Below are positions 33,997-42,523 of a DNA stretch of 64,000 nt, piece by piece. The position numbers and the translations under genes are program-made. Under the pieces are notes generated by a model. The model was not told the origin of the DNA. It saw only the letters and a list, made by a program, of their open reading frames with translations, and made no database searches. This DNA comes from Sva-07 sp963728195 (GTDB lineage Bacteria > Actinomycetota > Acidimicrobiia > Acidimicrobiales > Ilumatobacteraceae): NCBI GenBank assembly GCA_963728195.1, contig CAVSIX010000009.1, positions 212,067 to 276,066 on the forward strand, read 5' to 3'. Within the stretch, counting starts at the first letter, position 1. Every line of letters starts with the position of its first letter.

Positions 33997-34659
33997 ATGA
34001 CCCAGGAGTACGCGCCGGCTGCGGCGGACGAGCCGGCGCAGCGGGCGGACGCCCGTTCACAGGTCCACGACGTCGACCGTTCGAGTGCGATGCGGTGGGT
34101 CAACCTCACGGTCAAGGTCGCCCTGGCGGCGAGCTTCGCCATCGCGATCGGGTTGTCGCCCGACACGGTGGAGGGCAAGGCGATGGGGTTCCGTGCCCCG
34201 CTGTTCCTGGCGCCGGTCGTGGTGGTGCCGCTCGTGGTGCGGCTGCGCCGGTGGGAGACGTATCCGCACACGGCCGACGCGTTCCTCGCAGCGCCGTTCC
34301 TCGTCGACACCCTCGGCAACCTGCTCGGCGTGTACGACGAGTTCCCGCAGACCGACGACGTACTGCACGCGCTCAACTGGGTGCTGCTGGTGATCGCCTT
34401 CCACGCGTTCCGGTTCCGCAACGTCGAGGATCGCCGTGACGCGGTGCTGCTCGGCTACGGCTTCGGCGCCATCGCGATCGTGTGGTGGGAGATCATGGAG
34501 TGGGCGGTGTCCGAAGACGGCTTCGGCGGCGCCGGCGGCCTGGCGCTCACCTACGGCGACACGATCGGCGACCTGTTCCTGTCGTCGCTCGGTGGCCTGA
34601 TCGGCTCACTGATCGCCGTGCGTTGGCTCGGCCCTCCCCGCGAATGGAGCCGGCTCTGA
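33997..34659 (+). CDS. Hypothetical multi-span membrane protein (DUF2238-like)
   Basis: A 220-residue protein with about six hydrophobic segments after a soluble 35-residue start. The conserved-looking end has VLLGYGFGAIAIVWWEIMEW and TYGDTIGDLFLSSLGGLIGSLIAV, which resembles the acidic GD-x-x-GD pattern in DUF2238/YjdF-type proteins. No function is known for these. It starts 15 bp after the PEP-domain gene and is likely cotranscribed. Confidence 0.6.
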   Translation: MTQEYAPAAADEPAQRADARSQVHDVDRSSAMRWVNLTVKVALAASFAIAIGLSPDTVEGKAMGFRAPLFLAPVVVVPLVVRLRRWETYPHTADAFLAAPFLVDTLGNLLGVYDEFPQTDDVLHALNWVLLVIAFHAFRFRNVEDRRDAVLLGYGFGAIAIVWWEIMEWAVSEDGFGGAGGLALTYGDTIGDLFLSSLGGLIGSLIAVRWLGPPREWSRL

Positions 34660-34684
34660 GCGCTCGTCTCTGAATGAATGTGGC

Positions 34685-34969
34685 ATGCCGGTCGACGTCT
34701 TCTTCGACACCACGCCGTTCCATGCCGGTGTCGGCGACCGGGTGAGGCGCGAACCGTTCGCCGGGCACCAGATCGCCTTCCTCGTCGCCTTCCTCGCATG
34801 TCGTGACCTCGCCGTGTTCGAGGCCTTCTTCGACCGCACGAAGCACTGGGCCGACCTCGAGGAGATGCAGCACGGGGGCACACTCGACGTCGAAGCCGTC
34901 GCCGGCGTGCTCGTGGACCACGTCGGCGCCGACGATCCTCGGATCGCCCGCCTCCTCACGCTCGCCTGA
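34685..34969 (+). CDS. Hypothetical small protein, nucleotidyltransferase-tail-like
   Basis: A 94-residue protein. The region FEAFFDRTKHWADLEEMQHGGTLD resembles the C-terminal segment of AbiEii/DUF6036-type nucleotidyltransferases, where K-x-x-D-x-x-D-L-x-x-h is common. It lacks an N-terminal catalytic GSxxD motif, so if related it is only the tail. The start at ATG 34685 and the codon usage look normal. It could be a real small protein. Function not assigned. Confidence 0.45.
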   Translation: MPVDVFFDTTPFHAGVGDRVRREPFAGHQIAFLVAFLACRDLAVFEAFFDRTKHWADLEEMQHGGTLDVEAVAGVLVDHVGADDPRIARLLTLA

Positions 34970-35054
34970 CCCGCACTGGGCGGCCCGCCCGATGGCCGGT
35001 GGTTTCGCACGATCCCGCTCGACGGCGGGCCACCGGTTGGGCCAGGCTGCGGTG

Positions 35055-35873
35055 ATGCGAGCAACGCCGATCGATCTCTACGACGGACCGGCGCCGGGCA
35101 GCGAGAGCTGGACCGGCGTCGAGCGCCAGTACTTCAGCGAATTGTGGGACACCGAGGTCGTCACGAACGTCAGCGCCCCGGCGCTCGTGCCGGTGCCCCC
35201 GACCGGCGCCGGCCAGGGTGACGGCCAGGTCGTGATCGTGGCGCCGGGCGGCGGGTTCCATGCGCTGTCGATCGACAGCGAGGGCTTCGCCGTCGCCGAT
35301 CGGCTGGCCGCCGTCGGATTCACCGCCTTCGTCTTGAAGTACCGGCTGGTGCAGGGCGGCGACGACACGGTGGCCGACCTCGTCGACAAGACGATGACCG
35401 ACCTGGTCGGCGCAGTCGACGACATGACCGCCGCCGCTCCGCTCGCCGGCGCCGACGGCGAGGCGGCGGTCCGGCTGGTACGCAGCCGCGCCGACGAGTT
35501 CTCGATCGACCCGGCCAAGGTCGGCTTCATGGGCTTCTCCGCCGGCGGCAACGTCGCCGTGCGTGTCGCCTACTCGTCGGACCCCGGCGCTCGCCCCGAC
35601 TTCGTGGCACCGATCTACGCGACCAACCGCGGCGTGGACGTCGTCGAGCCGCCGGCGGGCAGCGGACCGATGTTCCTCGCCGTGGCGACCGACGACACGC
35701 TCGGGCTGACCACCGACTCGATCGAGCTGTACGAGCGGTGGCGGGCGGCGGGACTCCCGGTGGAGTTCCACGCCTACGCCCGCGGCGGCCACGGCTTCGG
35801 GATGCGGGTCCAGCACCTGCCGTCGGACACGTGGATCGACCGCTTCCTCGCCTGGCACGCCACCCTCGAGTGA
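35055..35873 (+). CDS. Alpha/beta hydrolase (acetyl esterase-like)
   Basis: A 272-residue alpha/beta hydrolase of the Aes/BD-FAE kind. The oxyanion region is VIVAPGGGFHALS, the nucleophile Ser is in GFMGFSAGGNVA, and Asp and His are in ATDDTLGL and RGGHGFGM. That makes a complete triad. It should hydrolyse short acyl esters; the natural substrate is unknown. The ATG at 35055 gives an N-terminus IDLYDGPAPGSESW that is typical of this esterase group. It is followed after 25 bp by a DUF1992 gene. Confidence 0.85.
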   Translation: MRATPIDLYDGPAPGSESWTGVERQYFSELWDTEVVTNVSAPALVPVPPTGAGQGDGQVVIVAPGGGFHALSIDSEGFAVADRLAAVGFTAFVLKYRLVQGGDDTVADLVDKTMTDLVGAVDDMTAAAPLAGADGEAAVRLVRSRADEFSIDPAKVGFMGFSAGGNVAVRVAYSSDPGARPDFVAPIYATNRGVDVVEPPAGSGPMFLAVATDDTLGLTTDSIELYERWRAAGLPVEFHAYARGGHGFGMRVQHLPSDTWIDRFLAWHATLE

Positions 35874-35898
35874 CGCAGTCGGCCAGTAGCGTGCAGCC

Positions 35899-36267
35899 AT
35901 GACGTGGATGTCACGTGCCGTCGAGGAGCGCCTCGCACAGGCTGCCGCCAACGGCGAGTTGGACACGCCCGACCGGCTCAAGGGCAAGCCGATCGCCGAT
36001 CTCGACCATCCTCGCCCGTCGGGATGGTGGGCCGACCAGTTCGTCGCTCGCGAGCGCAGCCACGACCGCCGCGAGACCGCTGTGAAGGAGGCCGCCGCGG
36101 CCCGCACCCGGTTCTGGCGCTGCGACGACATCGAGGCCGTGCGCGCGAGCGTGGCGCTGGCGAATGCGGCGATCGATCACGCCAACCTCGACCTGATCGA
36201 GTCCGACCGTCTCGCCCGCTTCGACGTCGACGACATCTGCGCCCGCTGGCAGTCGCTGCGTCGCTGA
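35899..36267 (+). CDS. DUF1992 (DnaJ homologue subfamily C member 28-like) protein
   Basis: A 122-residue DUF1992 protein. The conserved start VEERLAQAAANGELDTPDRLKGKPIAD is clear, with WWADQFVARE in the middle. The C-terminal half is helical and charged. DUF1992 proteins appear next to or as parts of DnaJ-like chaperones, but no J domain is present here. A chaperone-related role is only suggested. It starts at ATG 35899. Confidence 0.82.
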   Translation: MTWMSRAVEERLAQAAANGELDTPDRLKGKPIADLDHPRPSGWWADQFVARERSHDRRETAVKEAAAARTRFWRCDDIEAVRASVALANAAIDHANLDLIESDRLARFDVDDICARWQSLRR

Positions 36268-36356
36268 TCCCGCCGACCGCCCCGCCCCCGAGCGTCGGCG
36301 CCGGTTGCGGGGCGCGCGATCGGCTCCAGCGGGAACGTGTGCCAGCTGCGCCGGCC

Positions 36357-36384
36357 CTGGTCAGGACGGGTTTCGGCACTATCT
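36357..36384 (+). promoter_or_regulatory. Candidate promoter of the kinase gene
   Basis: TGGTCA and TATCTG, separated by 16 bp, make a weak sigma-70-like promoter about 50 bp before ATG 36435. The gap has no other clear signal. A GGTGATGGTGG stretch sits near the start. Confidence 0.25.
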
Positions 36385-36434
36385 GCGAGGTAGCTGACGG
36401 TTGGGGGTCCGGTGATGGTGGCACCCTCGTTCCC

Positions 36435-37931
36435 ATGGACCCGGAGCGCTACGAGGTCGCGGACGTGATCGGTTCGGGCGGGATGGCGACGGTCTGGCGT
36501 GCCCGCGACAACCGGCTCGGGCGTGTCGTGGCGATCAAGCGGCCGCACCCGGCGCCCGCTGGCTCGACGGTGCTCGAGCGGTTCGCCCGCGAGGCGAGAG
36601 CCGCAGCGAGGGTCGATCACCCGAACCTGGTGTCGGTGTTCGACGTCGGCGAGGACGACGCCGGTCCCTACCTCGTGATGGAGTTCGTCGACGGGCCGTC
36701 GCTGGCGTCGGCGACCGTGCCCGCCGGCGAGGTGGCGGCGATCGGTGCGCAGGTCGCAGCGGCGCTCGCTGCACTGCACGAGGCGGGAATCGTCCACGGC
36801 GACGTCAAGCCTGCCAACATCCTCATGGCGAGAGGCGGCGTCAAGCTCACCGACTTCGGTATCGCTCGCGCGGACGACGACGCGACCCTGACCCAGGAGG
36901 GGATGGTCTACGCGACGCCGCAGTACGCCGCACCCGAGACGCTCGCCGGTCACGAGCGCAGCGCGGCCGCCGACGTCTACGCACTCGGTGCCGTCCTCCA
37001 CGAACTCGTCACCGCCAGCCGCTGGAACCCGACCGCCGGCTCGACGCAGGTGATGCCGCCCGCGCCGTGGCCGGCGGTGTTCGACGCCGCGCTGGCGCCA
37101 GACCCCGCTCGACGTCCGTCGGCTTCGGCGCTGCGATCGCAGCTCGCCGCACTGGGCACCGACCCTGCGTCCGCCGTGACGGTCGCGATGGTGCAGACAC
37201 TGCCGCCACCGGATCCTGCGCCGGCACCCGAACCAGTCGCCGTATCGCCGGTTGAACCTGCGCCGGCGGCGCCTGTGCCGGTCGGTCCTTCGTCGGTGAC
37301 TCGTTCGTCGACACCGGCACCGGCGGTGCGGCGCGATCGTCACAACGCACGCACGGCGACGGCGATCTTCGCCGGCTGCGTCGTCGCACTCGTCGCGGTG
37401 GTCGCGCTGGCGTCGCTGGGCGGCGACGGCCGAGGCGACACCGTGTTCCCCGCCGGTCTGCCGTCGACGCCCGCCACCGATGCCGCGACATCGCCCGGCT
37501 CGTCGGTGCCGACGGAGACGACGCCTCCTGCGACCGACGCTCCGACCACCGTGGCGCCGACGACCGAACCGCCCCCGACCGACCCGCCGACGACCGCGAC
37601 GAGTGCGACGACGCAGCCGGCGAGGATGATCGCCGACGAGCTCGTCGCGCTGCTCGATGCGGAGGTGGCGGCGGGGATGGACGCCAAGGAAGCCGACCGG
37701 ATCGTCGAACGCATCGACAAGGCAATCGCTGCGGCCGACGCCGGCGACACCGAGGCGGTCGAGAAGGCGCTGCGCGATGTGTTCGAGCGCATCGAACGCC
37801 ACGTCGGAGACGACACACGAGAAGCCGCCGTCGACCGGGTCCTCGCACTCGCCGTCGAGCTGGGCGTGGATCCCGACCGGATCGCCGACGCCAAGGGCCC
37901 CGGCAAGAACCAGGACAAGAACGGCGACTGA
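36435..37931 (+). CDS. Transmembrane Ser/Thr protein kinase (non-RD)
   Basis: A 498-residue eukaryotic-like kinase. Motifs: GSGGMATVW loop, VAIKRPHP (Lys), VHGDVKPANI (catalytic Asp but Gly in place of Arg, so a non-RD kinase), DFGIAR and APETLAGHE. The kinase domain covers about residues 1-250. A Pro/Ala linker and one membrane helix (TAIFAGCVVALVAVVALASL, about 312) precede a Thr/Pro-rich extracellular linker and a C-terminal helical domain that ends in GKNQDKNGD. No PASTA repeats are present. The outer domain presumably senses a ligand or a wall signal. Confidence 0.9.
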   Translation: MDPERYEVADVIGSGGMATVWRARDNRLGRVVAIKRPHPAPAGSTVLERFAREARAAARVDHPNLVSVFDVGEDDAGPYLVMEFVDGPSLASATVPAGEVAAIGAQVAAALAALHEAGIVHGDVKPANILMARGGVKLTDFGIARADDDATLTQEGMVYATPQYAAPETLAGHERSAAADVYALGAVLHELVTASRWNPTAGSTQVMPPAPWPAVFDAALAPDPARRPSASALRSQLAALGTDPASAVTVAMVQTLPPPDPAPAPEPVAVSPVEPAPAAPVPVGPSSVTRSSTPAPAVRRDRHNARTATAIFAGCVVALVAVVALASLGGDGRGDTVFPAGLPSTPATDAATSPGSSVPTETTPPATDAPTTVAPTTEPPPTDPPTTATSATTQPARMIADELVALLDAEVAAGMDAKEADRIVERIDKAIAAADAGDTEAVEKALRDVFERIERHVGDDTREAAVDRVLALAVELGVDPDRIADAKGPGKNQDKNGD

Positions 37932-37957
37932 TCGAGAGGATGTGGCGCGGGAGTGAG

Positions 37958-37996
37958 GGGTGCCGGAGTCGGCTCGTGGCGTGCGATTGTTGGGGG
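37958..37996 (+). promoter_or_regulatory. 39-bp promoter-like repeat upstream of O-methyltransferase
   Basis: This block matches the one at 39134-39172 at 35 of 39 positions, sharing CGGAGT, GCTCGTGGCGTGCGAT and a final GGGG. It lies 43 bp before ATG 38040. In both copies a GGAG-type box is followed about 17 bp later by CGATTGT/CGATGGT, as for a shared promoter. Confidence 0.5.
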
Positions 37997-38039
37997 AACC
38001 GCAGTGCCGGCCGGCCGAATCGGAAATGAGGAGCGCAAC

Positions 38040-38696
38040 ATGTCACGAGCATCGATCGGACTCGACGAAGCGCTGTCCGCGTATGTCGGGGCGCATTCCA
38101 CCCCGCCCGACGACGTGCGGCGACGGTTGATCGAGCGCACTGCAGCGCTCGGCGATCCGGCCGGCATGCAGATCGCTCCGGAACAGGGCGAGTTCCTGAC
38201 GATGTTGAGCTCGCTCGCCGGCGCCCACTTCGCCGTCGAGGTGGGCACGTTCACGGGCTACTCGGCGTTGTCGATCGCTCTCGGCCTCGCCGACGGCGGT
38301 CGCTTGCTGTGCTGTGACGTCAGCACCGAGTGGACCGACATCGCCCGCGAGCACTGGGCGCTCGCCGGTGTCGACGATCGCATCGAACTACGCGTGGCGC
38401 CGGCGATCGAGACGCTGCGTTCGTTGCCGGCCGATGCTCTTGTCGACTTTGCGTTCATCGACGCGGACAAGGGCGGCTACGTCGACTATTACGAGGAACT
38501 CCTCGCTCGCCTCGCGCCGGATGGTCTGATCTGCGTGGACAACACGTTGTGGAGCGGCGCAGTGGTCGACGCCGACGTGCACGATCCGGACACCGAGGCG
38601 ATCCGCCGCTTCAACGACCACGTCGCCGCCGATGCCCGCACACGCCAGGTGATCGTGCCGATCGGCGACGGCGTCACGCTGATCCGTCGAGCGTGA
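38040..38696 (+). CDS. Class I SAM-dependent O-methyltransferase
   Basis: A 218-residue O-methyltransferase of the caffeoyl-CoA/catechol group. SAM-binding motif I is FAVEVGTFTGYSALSIA, with MQIAPEQGEFLTML just before. The acidic motif DFAFIDADKGGYVDYYEELL carries metal-binding Asp, and ICVDNTLWSGAVV follows. Substrates are typically catechols. ATG 38040 has GAGGAGC at -12. It is alone in its direction, preceded by the promoter-like repeat. Confidence 0.9.
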   Translation: MSRASIGLDEALSAYVGAHSTPPDDVRRRLIERTAALGDPAGMQIAPEQGEFLTMLSSLAGAHFAVEVGTFTGYSALSIALGLADGGRLLCCDVSTEWTDIAREHWALAGVDDRIELRVAPAIETLRSLPADALVDFAFIDADKGGYVDYYEELLARLAPDGLICVDNTLWSGAVVDADVHDPDTEAIRRFNDHVAADARTRQVIVPIGDGVTLIRRA

Positions 38697-38708
38697 CGAG
38701 CTGACACG

Positions 38709-39095
38709 TCAGTCGGCGCCCTGCGCGCCGTGTGGGATCCGGTCGAGCAGCCACGTCGGTCCGACGACGGTGCCGTCGACCGCCCGGACTCGTTCGGCCA
38801 GGGCTCGGTCCGCGGTCACCACGACCGCTCCGTCGTGAGCGGCGGCGATCGCCGCGATCGTGTCGTCGCCCTCGCCCGGCGCATGGATCACCGCCACGCC
38901 CTCGGTGTCGGATTCGTCGGCTCCGAGGCGGAACCGACCCTCGAGCACGACGGTCACCGGCGCATCGAGGTGTCCGACCCTCATCGCCGAGCGGACCTCG
39001 TCCGTGAAGCGCTGCGCGGCGCCCGGACGGTCACGCCACCACCCATCGGGCCTCGACCCGATCACGTTCGCAGCGTCGATCACCAGCACTCGCAC
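38709..39095 (-). CDS. NYN-domain protein (YacP-like nuclease)
   Basis: A 128-residue PIN/NYN-fold protein starting at GTG 39095. The signature VLVIDAANVIGSRPDGWWRDRPGA has the first acidic residue, and HAPGEGDDTIAAIAAAHDGAVVVTADRALAERVRA has the second acidic cluster. YacP-type NYN proteins act on RNA. The segment ends VGPTWLLDRI. It converges with the O-methyltransferase gene and diverges from the cupin gene. Confidence 0.8.
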   Translation of the reverse strand: MRVLVIDAANVIGSRPDGWWRDRPGAAQRFTDEVRSAMRVGHLDAPVTVVLEGRFRLGADESDTEGVAVIHAPGEGDDTIAAIAAAHDGAVVVTADRALAERVRAVDGTVVGPTWLLDRIPHGAQGAD

Positions 39096-39133
39096 AGCAT
39101 CGCATCCAGCGCCTCGACGGCCGCTGCGACAAG

Positions 39134-39172
39134 GGGGTGTCGGAGTCCGCTCGTGGCGTGCGATGGTAGGGG
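39134..39172 (+). promoter_or_regulatory. 39-bp promoter-like repeat immediately upstream of cupin gene
   Basis: Second copy of the element at 37958-37996 (35 of 39 identical). It ends one base before ATG 39174, so if the shared CGATGGT is a -10 box the transcript would be leaderless. It lies between the divergent NYN and cupin genes. Confidence 0.5.
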
Positions 39173-39173
39173 T

Positions 39174-39578
39174 ATGAGCGACGTGCCGTCCCTGACCGTC
39201 AATCCGATCCACCTGGGCCTCGGCGCCACGGCCGTGGTCGAACCCGAGTTCACCGGCTCACCGGACTGGTACGGCGCCTACGGCGAGCGCCACGACGCTG
39301 CCGACGGCGTCGAGGGGCGACTGGTGGCGATGCACACGTTCACCGAGCCGTGGGACGTGTGGGAGATGCACCCGCAGGGCCACGAGGTCGTGCTGTGCAC
39401 TGCAGGCACGATGACGCTGCATCAGGAACACGCCGACGGCACGACCGCCACCGTCACGCTGCAGGCGGGCGAGTACGCGATCAACCCGCCCGGCACCTGG
39501 CACACCGCCGACATCGACGGCGAGGCGACCGGTGTCTTCATCACCGCCGGCATGGGCACTCAGCACCGACCGCGTTGA
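39174..39578 (+). CDS. Cupin-domain protein
   Basis: A 134-residue single cupin. Motif 1 is in WDVWEMHPQGHEVVLCTAG (HP...GHE), and motif 2 is AGEYAINPPGTWHTAD. Metal ligands His, His/Glu and His are therefore present. The fold supports many dioxygenases, isomerases or binding proteins. No partner gene hints at a substrate. ATG 39174 follows the promoter-like repeat directly. Confidence 0.82.
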   Translation: MSDVPSLTVNPIHLGLGATAVVEPEFTGSPDWYGAYGERHDAADGVEGRLVAMHTFTEPWDVWEMHPQGHEVVLCTAGTMTLHQEHADGTTATVTLQAGEYAINPPGTWHTADIDGEATGVFITAGMGTQHRPR

Positions 39579-39587
39579 GTCGAAGGG

Positions 39588-40064
39588 TCAGTCGTCGCCG
39601 TCGAGGTCTGCGCCCAGGAACTTCCTCGTGGCTCGACACGGCTTGAGGTCCTGCGAGTGGGCGACGGCCAAGATCTCGTCGGTCTGCTCGGCGAGCTGCA
39701 ACATCGAGGGATCGGGCATCCGTGCAACACCGCCGAACAAGGTGAGCGACGAGACGAGCTTGCTGTCGTCGGGTGACCCGAACAGGTCGTGAAGCCTCAC
39801 GTCGTGGTCGACGACCTGGTGCCAGACCGCTTCCACCATCTCGACGTAGTCGGAGCCGAGTTCCGGGTCCTCGAGAAAGGCGGTCGCCTCGTCGACGCTC
39901 GTGATGGCGTAGCGACGAGCCATGTTGCTGTGGCCGAGCCCGGCGATCTGCGGGAACACGTACCACATCCAGTGTGACCGCTTTCGCCCGGCTCGGATCT
40001 CGGCCAGCGCACGTTCGTGCTCACTGCGCACCGCCCGGAAACGGTCGAGGTCGGTGTCGGCCAT
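39588..40064 (-). CDS. DUF1810 family protein
   Basis: A 158-residue DUF1810 protein, full length. The family signature is ALAEIRAGRKRSHWMWYVFPQIAGLGHS (two parts, about residues 20-46), with DDSKLVSSLTLFGGV near residue 100. DUF1810 proteins are common single-domain proteins of unknown role, once called calpastatin-like. It converges with the cupin gene, leaving 9 bp between stops. Confidence 0.9.
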   Translation of the reverse strand: MADTDLDRFRAVRSEHERALAEIRAGRKRSHWMWYVFPQIAGLGHSNMARRYAITSVDEATAFLEDPELGSDYVEMVEAVWHQVVDHDVRLHDLFGSPDDSKLVSSLTLFGGVARMPDPSMLQLAEQTDEILAVAHSQDLKPCRATRKFLGADLDGDD

Positions 40065-40165
40065 ACGTCATCTTGATCGCGACGCCGGCGCTTCAAACCA
40101 CGGGTTCGACACAGCGGCTCGGTGCTTCGGTGGCTGTCGAGCGCCACGTGAGTGCGGGCCAGGCG

Positions 40166-40194
40166 TGGACTTGCCCGGCGTGCGATGCGATATT
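40166..40194 (+). promoter_or_regulatory. Promoter-like boxes of the acyl-CoA synthetase gene
   Basis: TGGACT (40166-40171) and GATATT (40189-40194) are 17 bp apart, and GTG 40200 follows 5 bp later, so a leaderless transcript is likely. This spacing favours the GTG start over ATG 40185, which overlaps the -10 box. Confidence 0.45.
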
Positions 40195-40199
40195 GGTGT

Positions 40200-41750
40200 G
40201 TGGCCATCACCGACAGCGTGCGACTCGCCCGCCGTCTCGGCTGGCTCGACCCGAGGCAGGTTGCGGCGACCACCGCCGCCGTGACCCGATGGGGGCCGAG
40301 CCTCGCAGCGCTGTACGCGGCTGCTGCGGTGCGGCACCGGAACCGGGCCGCCGTCGTCGACCATCGCGGCGCAGTGACGTTCGGTGAACTCGATCGGAGT
40401 TCGTCGGCGCTCGCCCAGGGGCTCCATGGTCTCGGCCTCGCCGGCGGTGACCACCTCGGGGTGCTGTGCGCCAACCACCGTGACTTCGTCGACGTGTCGA
40501 TCGCCGCCGCGAAGGCGGGCCGCACGTGCGTCTACCTGAACACCGGCTTCGCCGCCCCACAGCTGGGTGAGGTGCTGATCCGGGAGGGCGTCGGCGCAGT
40601 GGTGGTCGACAGCGATCTCGCGTCGGTGGTGGAGGCGTCGGGCTTCGACGGGCACGTCGTGGTGGCCGACGGCGACCCGGGTCCCCACCGGTCGATCGAC
40701 GACGTCCGCGCCACGGGCTCGTTGCGACCGCTCCTGCCGAGACTGCCGAGCGCACCGGTGTTGTTGACGTCGGGAACCACCGGCACCCCGAAGGGCGCGC
40801 GGCGTGCGGGCCGACCCGCCGGATTGTCGTCGACGCTCGGGGTGCTGGAACGCATCCCCTACCGGGAGGGTGACGTCGCCGTGATCCCCACGCCGCTGTT
40901 CCACGCGTGGGGGCTCGTCCAGCTCACGATCGCGGCGGCCACCGCATCGACGGCGGTGCTGGTCCGCCGGTTCGACGTGGACGCGACGCTCGATGCGATC
41001 GAGGCCGAGCGGGCGAACGTCCTCGCCGGCGTTCCGGTGATGCTCCAGCGGATCCTGGCCGCCGACACGCACGGTCGTGACCTGTCGTCGCTGCGGATCG
41101 TCGCCTGCAGCGGCTCGGCGCTGCCCGCGGCGGTGGCGACGGCGTGGATGGACCGCTTCGGCGACAACCTCTACAACCTCTACGGCTCGACCGAGGTCGG
41201 CCAGGCGACGCTCGCCACTCCGGAGGATCTGCGCGCCGCACCGGGAACCGCCGGCCGGGTGATTTCCGGCACCGTCGTCGAGGTGGTCGACGGGCGGGGT
41301 GACTGCGTCGCGCCGGGCGAAACCGGCGTGATCGTGGTCGGCAGCGACGGGCAGTTCACCGAGTACACCGGCGGTGGCACGAAGGACCGCGTCCGCGGGC
41401 TGATGTCGTCGGGCGACGTCGGGTACTTCGACGCCGACGGCCGGCTGTTCGTCACCGGCCGCGCCGACGACATGATCGTCAGCGGTGGCGAGAACGTGTT
41501 CCCCCTCGAGGTCGAAGAGGTGCTGCTCTCACACGACGACGTCGACGACGCGATGGTGGTCGGCGTCGCCGACGACGAGTTCGGTCAGCGGCTGGCGGCC
41601 CACGTCGTGCGCCGTTCCGGCGCGTCGATCGACGCCGACGGGATCCGGTCGCTCGTCTCCACCCGGCTCGCCCGCCACAAGGTGCCCCGCGACGTCACCT
41701 TCGTCGACGAGCTCCCCCGCAACACCACCGGCAAGCTGCTGCGCGGCTGA
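40200..41750 (+). CDS. AMP-forming acyl-CoA synthetase/ligase
   Basis: A 516-residue ANL-superfamily enzyme. The P-loop motif is LLTSGTTGTPKGARR, the adenylation motif is LYNLYGSTEVGQ, then SGDVGYFDADGRLFVTGRADDMIVSGGENVFP for the hinge, and the catalytic Lys is in PRNTTGKLLRG at the very end. All core motifs are present. It should activate a fatty or aromatic acid to its CoA ester. GTG 40200 fits the promoter; an ATG at 40185 would add five residues. It stands alone. Confidence 0.92.
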   Translation: MAITDSVRLARRLGWLDPRQVAATTAAVTRWGPSLAALYAAAAVRHRNRAAVVDHRGAVTFGELDRSSSALAQGLHGLGLAGGDHLGVLCANHRDFVDVSIAAAKAGRTCVYLNTGFAAPQLGEVLIREGVGAVVVDSDLASVVEASGFDGHVVVADGDPGPHRSIDDVRATGSLRPLLPRLPSAPVLLTSGTTGTPKGARRAGRPAGLSSTLGVLERIPYREGDVAVIPTPLFHAWGLVQLTIAAATASTAVLVRRFDVDATLDAIEAERANVLAGVPVMLQRILAADTHGRDLSSLRIVACSGSALPAAVATAWMDRFGDNLYNLYGSTEVGQATLATPEDLRAAPGTAGRVISGTVVEVVDGRGDCVAPGETGVIVVGSDGQFTEYTGGGTKDRVRGLMSSGDVGYFDADGRLFVTGRADDMIVSGGENVFPLEVEEVLLSHDDVDDAMVVGVADDEFGQRLAAHVVRRSGASIDADGIRSLVSTRLARHKVPRDVTFVDELPRNTTGKLLRG

Positions 41751-41821
41751 GCGCCGCCGCGCCCTTCCCCCGAACTGCGCATCGACGAGCCGGATCGCCG
41801 GTACCCGGCCCAGATCCTTGT

Positions 41822-42391
41822 TCAGGCGGCGACGGGGACCGTTCGGCCGCTGAATGCGGCGAGCCGGTCGATGGCGCCGGCCGTCGGTCCGGCGTCGGTC
41901 GGCTGCTTGAACATGTCACCGTCACGCAGGTCGTCGGTGAGCGCCTGGTGCGCGAAGCTCGCCACCGTCTCGATGACCTCTGGCGGAAGTGCCACCCGCT
42001 GCCCGGTGGCCATGGCCAGGTCCCAGCTGTGCACGAGGCCGTCGAAGGCAAGCAGGCGAGCGAACGTCTCGCCGTCCATCGAGCCGAGCGGCGAGTCGAT
42101 CGTGCGCTCGAGCGCTCCGGGGGACTTGATCGCCCCGAGGAGGTCCTCCATCACCTCGCGAAATTCCTCCGATGGCACCCATCCGTGGACGGCGGGCGGG
42201 CTCAGCTCGGGCGCCTCCTCACCACGGAACAGGTACGTGAAGGTGCCGCCGAGCACCATCATGTGGTCGAGGACGTCGTGCACCGTGAACGCGTCGCACG
42301 GAGTCGGGTCGTTCATCTGCATCATCTCGATGCGGTCCACCAGCGCACAGCAGGTGGGAAGGATGTAGGAGAGTTGTTCGGTCGGCCCCAT
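41822..42391 (-). CDS. TIGR03086-type metal-binding protein (mycothiol/DinB-like)
   Basis: A 189-residue DinB/mycothiol-dependent maleylpyruvate isomerase-like protein. It begins MGPTEQLSYILPTCCALVDRI and carries CDAFTVHDVLDHMMVLGG with the first His, then AFDGLVHSWDLAMATGQ with the second His and Asp, which together form the metal site. The C-terminus ends GPTAGAIDRLAAFSGRTVP, typical of TIGR03086. Some members use mycothiol. ATG 42391 was chosen over an ATG at 42505 whose leading stretch does not look like protein. Confidence 0.85.
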   Translation of the reverse strand: MGPTEQLSYILPTCCALVDRIEMMQMNDPTPCDAFTVHDVLDHMMVLGGTFTYLFRGEEAPELSPPAVHGWVPSEEFREVMEDLLGAIKSPGALERTIDSPLGSMDGETFARLLAFDGLVHSWDLAMATGQRVALPPEVIETVASFAHQALTDDLRDGDMFKQPTDAGPTAGAIDRLAAFSGRTVPVAA

Positions 42392-42448
42392 GTCAGTGTC
42401 TCGTTTCTCTGATCGTGCGGCGCCGGATCTCGGCGTCATCCTCGGAGG

Positions 42449-42467
42449 CGTGACAGCGGCTGTCACG
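42449..42467. promoter_or_regulatory. Perfect 19-bp palindrome upstream of the TIGR03086 gene
   Basis: CGTGACAGC-G-GCTGTCACG has 9-bp perfect arms around one base, 57 bp upstream of ATG 42391 and between two leftward genes. The tiny loop suits a protein-binding operator. It may also mark the end of the SDR gene. Confidence 0.5.
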
Positions 42468-42523
42468 ACGGGACATGGGTCACCGACCTCGATGACCGCC
42501 AACACTGCGCAGCGCGCGCGTCT

